Below are positions 1 to 11,683 of a DNA stretch of 64,000 nucleotides, piece after piece. The notes beneath the pieces were generated by a model. That model worked only from the letters and a program-made list of their open reading frames with translations, was not told where the DNA came from and did not search any database. Each line of letters opens with the position of its first letter. Within the stretch, counting starts at the first letter, position 1. A program made the translations under genes and the position numbers. The stretch comes from Salvator merianae (Eukaryota; Chordata; Lepidosauria; Squamata; Teiidae): assembly GCA_003586115.2 (NCBI GenBank), contig QVOM02000034.1, forward strand, positions 137,849,101 through 137,913,100. The letters run 5' to 3'.

Positions 1-1380
1 CGATGGAATTTTCATCCCGTAAGTGTAATTGTGTGAATGACGAATGAATTTGGCAACGGAAGCCATATTCTACAAATATGGTTGCCCTAAGTGGCAATAA
101 ATTGTCCCCATCTTCATCCTGCCTATGCTCTGCTCTGAGTTTCACAAGAACAGAAACTTCTTGCCTATCCTGAGTTCTCTCTCTTTCTCTTTTGCCCCTC
201 CTCTACCATTTCTCTGAATGGGAAATGAGAACTCAGCACTCAATGCCAGCAGCTGCTGTCTCCGTTTTATTTCTCCCTTCTGCCTACAGACTAGCTGAAG
301 CCCCACCTGAGACCTAACATTTGTCTGTTTGGAGAATAGATGAGTATTTATTAGAATTAAACAGCTGGGAGCGCAGTGATATTTAGAGGAACATTAGAGG
401 GGCTGCAGAAGAAGGAGATAATTCCTGGAGCAGCTTAGAAAAGCTGGCTCAGTTCGGTTTCCACCGGGATTTCACAGGTCTCCTGTGAGTGGCTGATACA
501 GTTAATTTCACACTGGAGCTGCAGGCTGGGCCACACTGATATTGCCATGTTATTTAGAATCGAAAGGTCAAACTGGAAATTGAATAATCATTGACAAGGA
601 ATCCATCAGGGATGCTAAGAGCACAGCAAGAAGCAGCTCAGACAATTCCAAAGGGAGATAGGGGAGTCTGGCTGCAGAATATTGGGGCCCGGGAGGCTGT
701 TGACTTTAATGTGTTTGTTGGTCAAAGCTGTGCATTTGCTTATTTATTCAGCGAGAGTGGAAGGGCATTTAATAGATAGCATCCTCGCTACTTTTTGCCC
801 TTATGTGTTTGGAGCACATGCCATTATCAAGGGCAGGTGGATGCATTCCAGTTCCCAGAATTAATCTACTTCTCTGTTGCCGTTTCTCATTGCTCATACT
901 CAGCCTAGTGGTATTCCTTTCCCTAACCCTTCCTTGCGCCTGACTTTCTTTCTGCACCAGTTCTGCCACAACAATTTGTTTCTTCATCACTACTGTTTCT
1001 GTTAATTTCAGTGATAGGCGGTCCCCTAAATGTGTACAGATACAGCTCCATTTCTCTTCAAATTTTTAGAAATCATATTTTTAGAGTATAATCTGAAAAC
1101 CTAAGTGATGTGAAATCAGCATTTTTTGTCTCTTCTGCACAATATCATTTTGATTGTCTAAACTGATATCTGCATATATTTCCAGGCACCACCCGTGGAG
1201 GGAACTCCTGCTTTTTCTTTTCCTCAACATGATCCAAGTGTCCAGCAGAGATACAAACAGGCAGATACCTGAATGCCTCCATGAGTGGCAGCAGTATCCC
1301 ACAAATTTAGGAAACTATAGGAGGGAGAAAGAGAAGAGATATCAAAATCATGTTAGACCAACTCTTTGAGCAGTAAGGAT
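1..1380. other. Downstream intergenic sequence, no gene seen
   Basis: I see no coding exon, repeat terminus or low-complexity tract in this stretch. Positions 200-800 have balanced composition, few simple runs and many homeobox-type AT cores (ATTA/TTAAT), as conserved non-coding elements often do. That is only an impression from composition. The open frames here are short and show no family motif. Confidence 0.4.
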
Positions 1381-1437
1381 GGCCCAGACTCCCAAATTCT
1401 CAAAATATAAATATTCAAATTTCAGCAAACTCTTTTG

Positions 1438-1995
1438 AATGTATTTATTTTGAATTATACAAAACACGCATTATTCCCAACAGGGGACATTCATACATTA
1501 ATCTTTATTCATTTTATGTCGACTTCTTCCTTCTTCAAAAGTTTCTTCTAGAATTCATATTCCATGCCCCTCCTGGCTTCTTAGTTTCCTTCTTTTTCTG
1601 ACCTGTCTTCTTTTCTCTTTACTCTTCAAATCCAGCAATAGGAAGTTCATTCTCTAATTCGTGTAGAAAGTCAATAAAGGGTTTCCAGTTTTTAGCAAAC
1701 TTATCCACCATCTTATTTTTCCAGAAGTTGGTCAGTTTGTTCATCTCAGCGAGATCCATCATTTTAATCAACCAATCATCTACCATAGGTATTTTATCCC
1801 CTTTCCATTTTGTGTATAGACAATTCTAGCTGCAGCCACCATGCTTTGAATTAAAACCTTAACATTATCAAAGTTATCCTCTACTATACCTAATAGTTAA
1901 AATTCTGGTTTAAAAGGAATATTGATCTTTAAAATCTTCTGCATAACTGTAAATATTTGCACCAAAACTCTTTTGAATTTGAAAGCCCATTGGAT
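1438..1995 (-). pseudogene. L1 LINE relic: C-terminal end of ORF2 and 3' UTR
   Basis: On the minus strand this reads as the last part of an L1 ORF2 protein followed by a 3' UTR. The clearest part encodes WLIKMMDLAEMNKLTNFW and later KNWKPFIDFLHELE, then a TAA stop at 1619-1621. This matches the conserved ORF2 tail downstream of the reverse transcriptase. Upstream, near position 1810, the frame breaks: AARIVYTQ and the following KWKGDKIP lie in different frames, so a one-base indel has occurred. No endonuclease or reverse transcriptase core is present, so it is a 5'-truncated dead copy. The end near 1438 shows an AT-rich tail. A related 3' end occurs at about 5780-6110 on the other strand. Confidence 0.85.
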
Positions 1996-3440
1996 CTTGG
2001 CCCAGTCCTGCCATGCAGATTAGGCTTGCTTAAGGTGGCTTCTGTTCCCTTTGCATCCTTGCATTATGCATAGAAGTGCAGAAGGAAGCTAGGTATTCAG
2101 GACTCCCAGGACACTTTCACGGTTCCTCTTTTAAATTTTCTCTGATCATCTGTTGCATTTCTTGGGCAAAGTGGTGATGCAATGATGCTCAAACCAGGAC
2201 CTCTGTGAGACTCTGCCAGAAGCTCAGGAAGAAACATAGGACTCCTCAGGTGGAAAATTATATCCTTTACTCAGACATCCTTGGCAAAGAATCTTATTAA
2301 TTGCAAAAGCAATTTGGTTCTTAAGATCCTCTCCAGTTATACTCAGCTTCTTTCCTCCTCCAGTCCCTACACCATTGCACCTGGTACTGTCCTTATCTCT
2401 TAACAGAACAGTAATACAATACCCTACCATCTGGTGTCCTTGAATTATACATCATAAAATCTTGAGAAGAGGCATCCCAACCACATCCCAAACATTCCTA
2501 GGTTCTGTCTCCTCTCTTTACTCTTACCCAACAAGAAAATAGTTTCAGCTATTGTCATGATACTTTGTCCCGAATCACAAGCAAGACAGAGTTTCCACAA
2601 AACAGAGGTAATTATAGGTTTTTTTCCTGGTCCAGGATGGGGCAGGACTAGAAGGGATCAGGAGCAGTACCTTGGACTGTCCAAGACAGGAAAAACAAGG
2701 GCACTAAGGGTCACATAGTTCTTGAAACTCCTGACTGTATCATGACTAAGGTGACTGAATAAATTAACATAATCAAATAGATTTATGATAGCAGGAACAA
2801 TGATGGACTTCCCATGCCAGAGTGACATTAAACATGTTTACACTAGCTCTGCTTTCCAAATTAAAACGATTTTAGACAAAAATGCAAGGTTGAAGCTGGT
2901 CAGAGCTGATCTTGCTGGTTCTGGTATCTGCTGGTTAAATGGCTATGTTTGGTGCAGGGCACACAGGCTTTAGGTTTACCTTATCCAGAAACATCCATGC
3001 TTTATGAAGGCATTTCCTCTTTTGTGGAAATGTGGTATGTTTGGGGGGGGGGGAAGCATTGTGAGTCCTGCTTGAATGGTGAAGCTGGGCCACTTCAACA
3101 TATGTTTTCTTTTTATACTTAGCCTGAGTTAGAATGGTCCCATTGGCACCAACATGGTTTCCACACTCTGCAGCTGTTAGTGCAAAATAGCCAGGACTTG
3201 TGATTCTGCACATTTGAATGCACATGTGCTTTTTAATAACCACCCATTTTCATATCAGAAGAGCATTCCCGGACAAAAGTAAATGGAAAGAAACTAGCAA
3301 ATAAAAATGGTAGCATCTGGAATCATGCACCGCAGCATGTGATTGGTTGACATGATGGGGGAAAAAGAGGAAATTCTTTTTTCCCCTTTCTTGGAACACC
3401 CACACAAGCCTTTACAAATCTGTATTAATGGTTACATGAA
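1996..3440. other. Intergenic sequence, nothing recognised
   Basis: No gene, splice-bounded exon, LINE protein motif or inverted-repeat terminus is recognised here. A short G-run lies near 3043-3054. The few open frames of 60-100 codons have no family signature. Confidence 0.4.
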
Positions 3441-3735
3441 AATGAAGTGTTCATGGCTTCTGGGAAGATGGCTGAATGTAGTTGCTGAGAGGAATTTTTC
3501 CTCTGAGCAAACTGCAATGTGAGGAGACAGAGGGGGGAGTCCAAACCCCCTCTGTCAGAAGACTTCATCTCCCTGAGTGACAGGGAGGTGGACGGATTCC
3601 TCATTAGAGCTCAAACAAGTCTTCCCCCGCCAGTGAGGGCAGTGAGGGATTTGTGGCAGCCTGTGTACGGGAGGAGCTGGAGGAAAATTAGCGACATTCC
3701 TGAGTTACGTTGCACTGGCATAGCGAGGGTGGGGT

Positions 3736-4404
3736 NNNNNNNNNNNNNNNNNNNNNNNNNNNNNNNNNNNNNNNNNNNNNNNNNNNNNNNNNNNNNNNNN
3801 NNNNNNNNNNNNNNNNNNNNNNNNNNNNNNNNNNNNNNNNNNNNNNNNNNNNNNNNNNNNNNNNNNNNNNNNNNNNNNNNNNNNNNNNNNNNNNNNNNNN
3901 NNNNNNNNNNNNNNNNNNNNNNNNNNNNNNNNNNNNNNNNNNNNNNNNNNNNNNNNNNNNNNNNNNNNNNNNNNNNNNNNNNNNNNNNNNNNNNNNNNNN
4001 NNNNNNNNNNNNNNNNNNNNNNNNNNNNNNNNNNNNNNNNNNNNNNNNNNNNNNNNNNNNNNNNNNNNNNNNNNNNNNNNNNNNNNNNNNNNNNNNNNNN
4101 NNNNNNNNNNNNNNNNNNNNNNNNNNNNNNNNNNNNNNNNNNNNNNNNNNNNNNNNNNNNNNNNNNNNNNNNNNNNNNNNNNNNNNNNNNNNNNNNNNNN
4201 NNNNNNNNNNNNNNNNNNNNNNNNNNNNNNNNNNNNNNNNNNNNNNNNNNNNNNNNNNNNNNNNNNNNNNNNNNNNNNNNNNNNNNNNNNNNNNNNNNNN
4301 NNNNNNNNNNNNNNNNNNNNNNNNNNNNNNNNNNNNNNNNNNNNNNNNNNNNNNNNNNNNNNNNNNNNNNNNNNNNNNNNNNNNNNNNNNNNNNNNNNNN
4401 NNNN
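3736..4404. other. Assembly gap (669 Ns)
   Basis: Every base is N. The sequence to its right is a GC-rich tandem array, a usual cause of assembly failure. Any open frame that crosses this gap is meaningless. Confidence 0.99.
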
Positions 4405-4525
4405 GCCGGGCGGGCCGGGGCGACGAGCGCGGTCCCGGGCGGGCCGGGGCGATGAGCGAGGCCCCCGCAGGGCGGGGCGAGGAGCAAGGCCACCGCTGGG
4501 CGGGGCGACGAGCGGGGCATGCGTG
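4405..4525. repeat. GC-rich minisatellite inside the hAT element
   Basis: About four imperfect units of roughly 28-33 bp, each with a core like GGGCGGGGCGACGAGC, follow one another directly after the gap. The array probably continues into the gap. Translation of the array gives only low-complexity Pro/Arg/Gly/Ala runs. Confidence 0.8.
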
Positions 4526-5226
4526 CTCGCTGGCCCCACCCACACGCATGCGCAGTCGCTGGCCCCGCCCCTAGCCCCGGGCGTCAAAGTGGCTAGTAGC
4601 CCCGGGTGGCAAAGCGGCTGGCTACGCCACTGTTACGTTGTGTTTCGTCTGTAAAGGCAGTAAGTTTGGCCGATCCTCTTTTAATTCATGAAGATACTAA
4701 ACCTAAGATAAACATTAAGAAATGAAATGAAAAGAAAAGAAAAAAAACCTCTACAATTACAGCCTGGATAATATATGCTGAAAGTTTAAACACTGTAATT
4801 CAGCAAGATGCTAAAATATTTGCAAAGGCTGTTAAACCTTAGACAAATCATTCAAAGTTTTATTTTCTAACATGCTGGGGTCTTCAGTGTCTCATTAAAA
4901 TATTCTGGAGCTGTTTCTTATCAGCTAAGATAAGCAGGCCGGGAAGATTAATGCCGGATGTTTCTCTTTAACTGGGGGTGGGGGGGGGAATTGCTTTTAA
5001 CAGTGAATGACCATTAGAGGACTTCTGCAGAGAATTAAGTCATAAGTGCTGCAAAACATGTATGGGAGGATTGAATTATGGCATCTTAAATCTGGGAAGT
5101 TCTGAAATATAGCAACAAAAAAGTTGAAACTAGAAAAAAGACAAACAGCCAAAAAAACAGAGGTGTGCCTTGGAATTAGATCCAATGATTTTTATTCAGT
5201 AAAAACTGGACTTTATTTTTCAGGAA

Positions 5227-5718
5227 TTGCGTAGATCCTTTGATCATCAGGGGCAGATTTTTGAGAGATTAAGACAAGACCTTAAAAATGAAATAGGTGT
5301 TGTATGCACTGAAGTTCATGAAACGAAGGATAAGGCTTTGAAACTGGACAATTTTAAGGGAGAAATTCCTCAGACAAAATTTATGGCTCAAGAAATACAA
5401 ACAGAGACATCTGAACCTACCACAGACAAAGTGTCAAGGGATGTAATGGCGCTCTTTGTGAGGAAAGTTACAAGAGATGCTGTTCCAGTGAGACAGTATG
5501 AGTCACTACTAGCAACAGCCCAAGGTTCTACTTTTTCATTGAAGAAAGCCTCGGGAAAAATCTTACAAAGGAGAAAGGAGTATATGAGGCAAACAATAAA
5601 AGAAGCAATCTTTATTGGGGATCAACAAAGACTCAAACTGAAATCTGTGAATAAGATGCAAAAGTTTTGGTTCAAATATGGAAAGACTGGAGGAAAAGGA
5701 AAAAAAAAAAAGAACTGA
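5227..5718 (+). pseudogene. Open frame of LINE origin, possibly L1 ORF1-like
   Basis: A frame of 163 codons encodes a highly charged, helix-prone protein. It starts with a coiled-coil-like segment (FERLRQDLKNEIG), has a Thr/Glu-rich middle, and ends in a basic lysine-rich tail (GKTGGKGKKKKN). Length, charge and position between L1-like 5' and 3' sequence fit a degenerate L1 ORF1 product, an RNA-binding chaperone of the retrotransposon. I cannot identify the RRM and C-terminal domains of a complete ORF1 protein, so the assignment is weak. A host gene is unlikely: there is no splice-bounded context, and an ORF2 remnant follows within 200 bp. Confidence 0.35.
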
Positions 5719-6395
5719 AGGAGCCAGATAGAGGAACTTAAGAAGTGGCTTAGCAGAATAATGGGCAGAAGCTGAATTAGAGAAAAACTGGTATGAGAAG
5801 AATTTTTGAGAGCTTGCTGAGATTGGATAAATATAATAATTTACTGAGAAATACAGCAGTTTTTTGTGAAAACTGGAAACCCTCTATTGACCTTTTGCAA
5901 GAATTGGAAAGCGGACCTGGAAAATGGACTGGTGTTTGCTGAACTGAAAGAATGAAGAGGAAAGAAGATTATGGGTAGAAGAAAAGAACTGGGTGGTTGG
6001 GGGGTATGAAATATAGAAGAAATCTGGAAGAAGTAGGAAGTCAGTAGTTAAAAATGTTAGTTGACGAATCATGAATCACTTAGTGTAATTCTATATATCT
6101 AAATAAAAAATAAAAAAATAATGAAGTATTCGTAATTTACAGAAAACAGAAAACAGAGCAAAGGAGAACTGGATGACAGGAAAGACATATCTGGAGCTGA
6201 ACTTGGGGAGTAATGGATTGGAACAGAAGCTACACAGAATCTTCCAGTTGTGATTGTTCTAATGATACTGAAGCAATAGAAGGGGAGGGGAGGGAAGGAG
6301 TTGGGGGGTGGGAGGGAGCATAAAATAATAACCTTTGTAAATTATAAGTAACATGTATATGAAGTGGATAATAAAATATAAATAAAAAACATTAT

Positions 6396-9300
6396 GTGGA
6401 AATTAAAAAAATCCAACGACATGAAAATGAAGCAGATGAAGGTAAGGGGTGTGCTTTCAGTGCAGAAAAAAGCACTCTGCAAAAAACACAGATTACAAAG
6501 TCTATAGTCCATGTTTTCCACAAGATTCTCATTTTAGATGTGGTTTTTCCTATGTGGAAACTGTGCAGCACCTCCTTGGAACTGGTGTGTAGCAAGCCCC
6601 TTACATTTGCAGTCTCCTCTTTCTCCAAGGTGACTGAGGTGACCTAAACGATGTCTGAAGCTGCTTCTTGAGCACTGGACCCCCACTGCAGGGAAACGTG
6701 ACATGTCTTTGGGCAGGCCTGCTGAGCCTGGGCGTGGATGAGAGAACACCCTCCAAGTGCAGGCATGGAGACGTGAGGACAGCACAGCTGGGGAGAGCAG
6801 TGGAGCTGTCAAGCTCCTTTCCATGGCTGCCTGAAGTTGCTAGGGAAGACTCATCTGGCAGAGGAGCTGCTGCAGTGGAATCTTGCCCATAATCCTGGGT
6901 TTTTCAAGTTGATAAATCTGATTCAACCTGAGTTCTATCAACTATTCTGCACTGTATTGAACTGCTGGGATGGCCCAGGTGTTTGTAATTTTAATTGCAT
7001 TTCCTCTATTTAGCTCTGATTTTAAAATTTTATAACCTTTTTATTGCCTATTCTTTTTGTTGAATATCTACAAGTTGCAACATTTCAAAATATTTATAAC
7101 TTTCTCCTTTAGTGAGACTTTTAATTAAGTTTTCATTTCCACATTTTATCCTGTCTGATTATGGTTTTTACCCCCTACATTAGTCGATAACATTGTACAT
7201 TTTTCAATTTCAAATTTCACTGCCGTGCTTTGAATACATCTTCTGGCTGTGTTTAGCAATGATCCAATTTCTGCTGATGATCTTCCATGTAATTTTACAT
7301 TGTTCCTGTACAGAAGATGACTTATTTTATTACTTCATTTTGCTGTTTCATAGTCCCAGTTTCTCTTCAGAATTAATGGCAAGGAGACAAATGGACTTTG
7401 GTGAGAGAGCCATTTATTCTTTCCATGCGTTGCTGTGTTTCTTGAACAGCCCATCCTTAACTCAAATCTTAACCAAGGATGTAGGAATCATTGAGGGATT
7501 CCTGGAAGATTGTGGCTAGTTTCTAAGTAGTGTTTTTGCAATTAGTGAACTGTTATTTTATCCATTCCGATGTTGTTCCAAATGTTTTCTGAGTTCCTTT
7601 TTTATTGCAGCTTGTGTGCCCACAACTACCAGAACTACTGCTGTTTTCTCAGAGGTGCTGGACTTGAATTTGTAGATTTAAGTATTTTGTGCTTTTTCCC
7701 AGTTCTTTCTTCTCAGTTCTTCTGTCCCCCGGAAGAGGTGCACTTACTAGAGGAACTCCTTTTTTCTCAACTTCAACAATAGCAAGTTCTTCTCTTTCCA
7801 CCTTCCCTCCTGCTCCTTCATATGTTTGAAATTAATTTCTTACTGAACACCAGACTTCCTTTCTGTTAATATATTATGGAGGCTAAATGTAGTAAATTCT
7901 CTGAAAGTGAGTGATGCAGAGCCTTGTCTTCTATTGAAACAAGGTATTACAAATTTTGAGCTTTGTGAAAACTATAACAGAGTCCTCAACTGGTTGTGTC
8001 TCCCAAGAACTGGTCTGTCTGCATGGGACCAAGCATTGAAGCAGTTCCTAAGGAGGTCAGGAATGGGCTGGCCAGACCAGGCCAGGCTGGGCTGCAAGAG
8101 TGCTGTGCAGAAATTGCCTATGTATATGTGTATTTGTTTGAATGTTAGAATTGATATTTCAAAATTGTAGCAAAAGCTGATAGAAATAAATGCTCTTCAT
8201 TCTGTGTGGATTGTGCCCGAAATATCAATGGTGACAACCAGTTGTATTTGAAGGTTATGTGAAATTCTATTTCAGTTTCATGAATTCTTACCTTGCACCA
8301 ATCCAGTAAAATGCAGGATGATAATCAATATATATAAAAATGTAAGCTTTGAGCTGAGTCAAAAAGGCTACTGAAAGAGTAAAAGGCAACCTTCTCTCAG
8401 ACTCCCTCTTGGGTCCTGCGAAGAGCTAACAAGGCAAAGAGAATTAAGGGGAGCTTTAGTTCCAAATGAGGATCATTTGGGCAGAATCCAAAGTCCCAAA
8501 GCCTCTTGCATTCTCTTGAAATAGCATTCAGACATCCAAATCGCCTTGCAGAGTAAATTTCATATTAACAAGCAGAGAATCAATTTTAAATAACCATTAA
8601 AGTAATACGATTTCAAGCTTTAGGCAGTGGGGTTTGATACACTCTTGGCAGTCAGTCTAGTTCACAAAACTCAGGGGACTCTTAAAACTGCAGCGCTTGA
8701 AGCAGAGAACAAATAACTTCCTCTCCCACATGTTTCTTCTGTTTCAGGAGGTAACAAGAAACTTGAAACACAAAACTTGCTTTGCATGAAAAATTTCACA
8801 GGTTTCAGCTGTGTCTTTTTTTCTGCTGCATTATTAAAACTCAGAGGCAAGCCTGCAGAGTAAAGAGGGTCATTCTCTATTTTTATGATATAGGATGGGT
8901 TGAAATGATCTGCTGATAACTGGATATAAGTGCCTATATCCTGAGTCAAAGGTCGGCCTGTAGAAGTAAGGAAAACAGGTGAAAGAAAGCACTATCTCTG
9001 GATTGTATCTCTGGAGTATAAATGGGAATTTCTAATCATTTTGTTCATTTGCTTTACTTTTGCGCCAGCCTTAGAGGCTGTCACTTCCAGGCCCAACTGA
9101 CTGTAATTATTACTTAAAAACATGGTCAGAATGAAAGGCTGATGCTCCTGAGATATTGGGAAATCTCAATAATAGGAAATTCTTGCATATGCTTAATATG
9201 GGGATCTGTGCCCTTGCCTAGAGTAAAGTATATACAATATAAACTAACCCTGAGGTTTGGGGAGTTAGTAATGGTTGCCATGGATCCCAAGGTATCTGAC

Positions 9301-9600
9301 CTTCCACTTATCTCTGAAACTGACATTTCTACGGGGTGTGCTCTTTTCTTTTCCTCCGAGGAAAACAAACAACATTTGTGACTTGGAGCCTTTAATTAGC
9401 TTAGAACTGGGCTGTTGAGGTTTAAATGCAGTAGTTGCTGGTGCCCATTTTAGATAGGAAGCAGGCGGCAACGCAGCTAACAAGGAGTTACATCAGAGGC
9501 AGAATGAGGAGAGCCAGTGACAGATAAGACACTGTTCAGGCTGCAGGTCTGTGGAGATCCACATGAAAATGGACCTCATTGCCATTTCGGCTAGGCACGT
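6396..9600. other. Intergenic sequence, no gene seen
   Basis: The stretch 6950-7900 is AT-rich and featureless. About 8440-8660 has the look of unique conserved non-coding DNA (many ATTA/TTTAAAT cores, no simple repeats). No repeat terminus or coding exon was recognised. Confidence 0.35.
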
Positions 9601-9608
9601 GTTAGCTG

Positions 9609-10050
9609 AGCCCTTTCTACACTTACCTACACTCAGTTGGGCTCGTTGGGGCTGGAAGAGCTTGATCCACTGATCCCCACCACAGGAAGGAGTGGGCAAG
9701 ATCAGCACCATTTGCACGGATGGTGCTGATCCAGATCAGCCCCACACCGTGGCCGCAATGTTTATACGAGCTTTGCAGCCGCACCCCCAAGCTTCCGAGA
9801 GCTAGGAACAAAAGTTTGTAGCCTCCGGGCCCTTGGGGGGTGCCTTTCAGTAGTGCACTATGGCATGCTGCTGAAAGGCACCCTTTGTTAATTCTGGACA
9901 CAGGAAGCATGCTTTCCACATGCCTCCCGTGTTCCAGATCAGGGCTACACTGGCCCAATGATTAAACAAATCTACCAGTGATCCAGATAAAGGTCTCCTT
10001 AATCCAGATCATGCTCTATCTAATGCAGACAGAGCAGACCAGCAGGTGCA
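9609..10050. mobile_element. Short inverted-repeat element, divergent copy
   Basis: The left end, gagccctttctacacttacc, is a variant of the GGGCCTTTCTGCACTTA terminus shared by several elements in this window. The interior shares family segments such as 'aggaacaaaagtttgtagcc' and 'ccacatgcctccc'. The right terminus is not recognisable, so the end is approximate. The copy abuts the Harbinger-like element at 10089. Confidence 0.55.
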
Positions 10051-10088
10051 GATCTATGAAACATAGAAGTATACTTCAAAGACTCTTA

Positions 10089-11139
10089 GGCCGCGGTCGG
10101 ACCTTGTCAATGTAATCCACATCAGAAGAGTACACGCAGTGAATTCTTCTGGTCGTTCCCACAATTACAGTTTAACATGGAGTCAATTCGTACTTGCTCG
10201 TTCCCACACTGATATTTCCGGTGCTTGGCACGGAGAAACAGTACCCTTTCTGCCTCCACCCCTTGTCAAATTCTCCTCCCTATGCAGTCAGCGATTGGCT
10301 GTAGTCCCAATGTTCAAACCTTGACGTCACAGGGGCGGGAAACTCCAGCTCCGCTCTCCGTATGTCCCCGCTGCTGCTTCAGGACAGAGATTCACTTGGC
10401 AGCGTTACTAGGCATTCGCCATTTGCTCCTTCTCCTCCCTGCAGCCTCTGTCTACATAAGCAGAACTTTAAAACTATGTTCACTTTAAAACTATGAACTT
10501 TAAGCTTTTTAAAGTTCTTTTGAAATGCGTATGAGAGCTCCCCTGCTGATGCACTTTAACGCAACTGCGCAATTTAAAAGTAGCGTAAAAGCAGGGAGAG
10601 GTCCATAACAAAGGGAAAAAGTGGGGAGGGAACGTGGGGGGGCTCTACTATTTTTAACTGTGTGCTGACAATGGCAAAACTCCAAACAGGCGCAGTTTAA
10701 TTTTTGCTTTAAAGAGCAGACAGAAGTGGAGAAAGCCTTTAATTTCTTCCTGGCAGGACCGCAGCTTAGTGAAGAAGGAGGACGATTTCTTTTCCCCTGG
10801 CAGCGAGGGAAGGGGGGATAATGGAGGCAGAGGAAACTACTGTGCTTCCTGCCCACCCACAAAGTCTGTCATTGGACGGCACAAAATGGAAAGCCCTCCC
10901 TCTGCACGCCCCCCAAAACAGTACGGTCCCTCTCAAATAATCGCTTTCCCCGTGCCCACAGACAAAATAAAGCGCGCTAGCGATCTGGAACGGCTTGAGA
11001 GTTCATTAAATCTGAATACAAAGTAGTCCGGATTTTGCCGATATAGTCCAGAAAAACTACGGAACGGCAAGATCATGTTGGGACAGCGGGAACTGAAGAT
11101 GGCCTGTAAACTGATTAAATGCCGTGTCGGAACGCAGCC
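10089..11139. mobile_element. PIF/Harbinger-like non-autonomous DNA transposon
   Basis: The element is bounded by TTA at 10086-10088 and 11140-11142, the TWA-type 3-bp target duplication usual for PIF/Harbinger transposons. Terminal inverted repeats are GGCCGCGGTCGGAC at the left and, read inward from the right, GGCTGCGTTCCGAC. At about 1.05 kb, with no transposase or Myb-like frame, it is non-autonomous. The interior is more GC-rich than its surroundings and holds promoter-like motifs (10294-10339). An exact 18-base copy of its right terminus lies at the end of the window. Confidence 0.7.
10294..10339 (+). promoter_or_regulatory. CCAAT box, CRE and GC box cluster inside the transposon
   Basis: An inverted CCAAT box (ATTGG, 10294-10298), a full cAMP-response element palindrome (TGACGTCA, 10322-10329) and a GC box (GGGGCGGG, 10332-10339) lie within 46 bp. 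This NF-Y/CREB/Sp1 arrangement is common in vertebrate promoters. Activity is inferred only from the motifs. It may be the element's own promoter remnant. Confidence 0.4.
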
Positions 11140-11683
11140 TTAATCCCTCTTAAGGATCTGTGCAGAAAGGCCCATAGTTGAAGGAGAAAGGAAGAGAAAA
11201 CACATACTTTGAGCTGCTGTTGCTGCCCTTGGGAGCCAGCTCCACTTGCTTAAATTTCAGACACCTCAAAGGTCAGTGACTGACAAGTTTCTTAGGAAAT
11301 TGATTCATTCTTGAATACTTCTGAAGATGCATTGGCAGCTTCCGCATGGTCACTTTGGACTGTGCTAGCTGCCTTTGCAGACTGTGATGTCTGCTCGCCA
11401 GAGTGGCCGCTGGGAGACATGGTATCCTAGGGAATGCTCTGGCCACTACATGTTGGGGGTTGGCCCATTCCCTGGTACCTGAATGGCATTTGGGAGCACA
11501 CCAATAGGAAACCACTTGAAAGCATCCTCTTGAGTATGCCCTGCAGTAGATGGCTTGACCAATCTTAGCAACATGTAGAGCCCTACGCCATTTCACTGTG
11601 CTCCTGGGATTGAACTGTTTCCCTTGTGCCTCAGTAATTTCTCCAGCCTGCAACTTTCGAGTCTGGAGAATTTCCATTCCTGG

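Larger units (their letters stand above)
3713..4632. mobile_element. hAT-type DNA transposon with perfect 8-bp target duplication
   Basis: The element is flanked by the exact 8-bp duplication TTACGTTG at 3705-3712 and 4633-4640. Its ends are CACTGGCATAGC at the left and, read inward from the right, CAGTGGCGTAGCC. An 8-bp duplication and CAGTGGCG-type ends are typical of the hAT superfamily. The interior is very GC-rich and partly unsequenced (N run 3736-4404). No transposase is visible in the sequenced parts. It is inserted in the L1-like sequence around it. True length is unknown because the gap size may be arbitrary. Confidence 0.85.
3441..6395 (+). mobile_element. Internally deleted L1-like LINE, interrupted by a hAT element
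   Basis: The left end (3450-3700) resembles an L1 5' UTR or early ORF1 region, with 'gggaagatggctgaatg' near 3460. A hAT element (3713-4632) interrupts it. From 5227 there is an open frame rich in charged residues, possibly ORF1-derived. Around 5870-5920 the sequence switches to the end of ORF2: the segment aaaactggaaaccctc and what follows matches the ORF2 tail of the relic at 1438-1995. The 3' part (5960-6395) has the same 3'-UTR character and ends in AATAAA-rich repeats. The body of ORF2 (endonuclease and reverse transcriptase) is absent, so this is a non-autonomous or internally deleted copy. The left boundary and the single-element reading are inferred. Confidence 0.5.

Noticed and set aside
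3519..4654. Long open frames of about 270-350 codons on both strands
   Set aside because: Most codons lie in the N run; the rest is GC-rich tandem repeat or transposon end. They are gap artefacts.
8671..9958. Several frames of 70-111 codons as possible genes
   Set aside because: No family motif, splice context or codon pattern supports them; parts overlap an inverted-repeat element.
10139..11026. Frames of about 60-117 codons inside the Harbinger-like element as transposase
   Set aside because: None shows the DDE nuclease or Myb-like motifs of Harbinger proteins.
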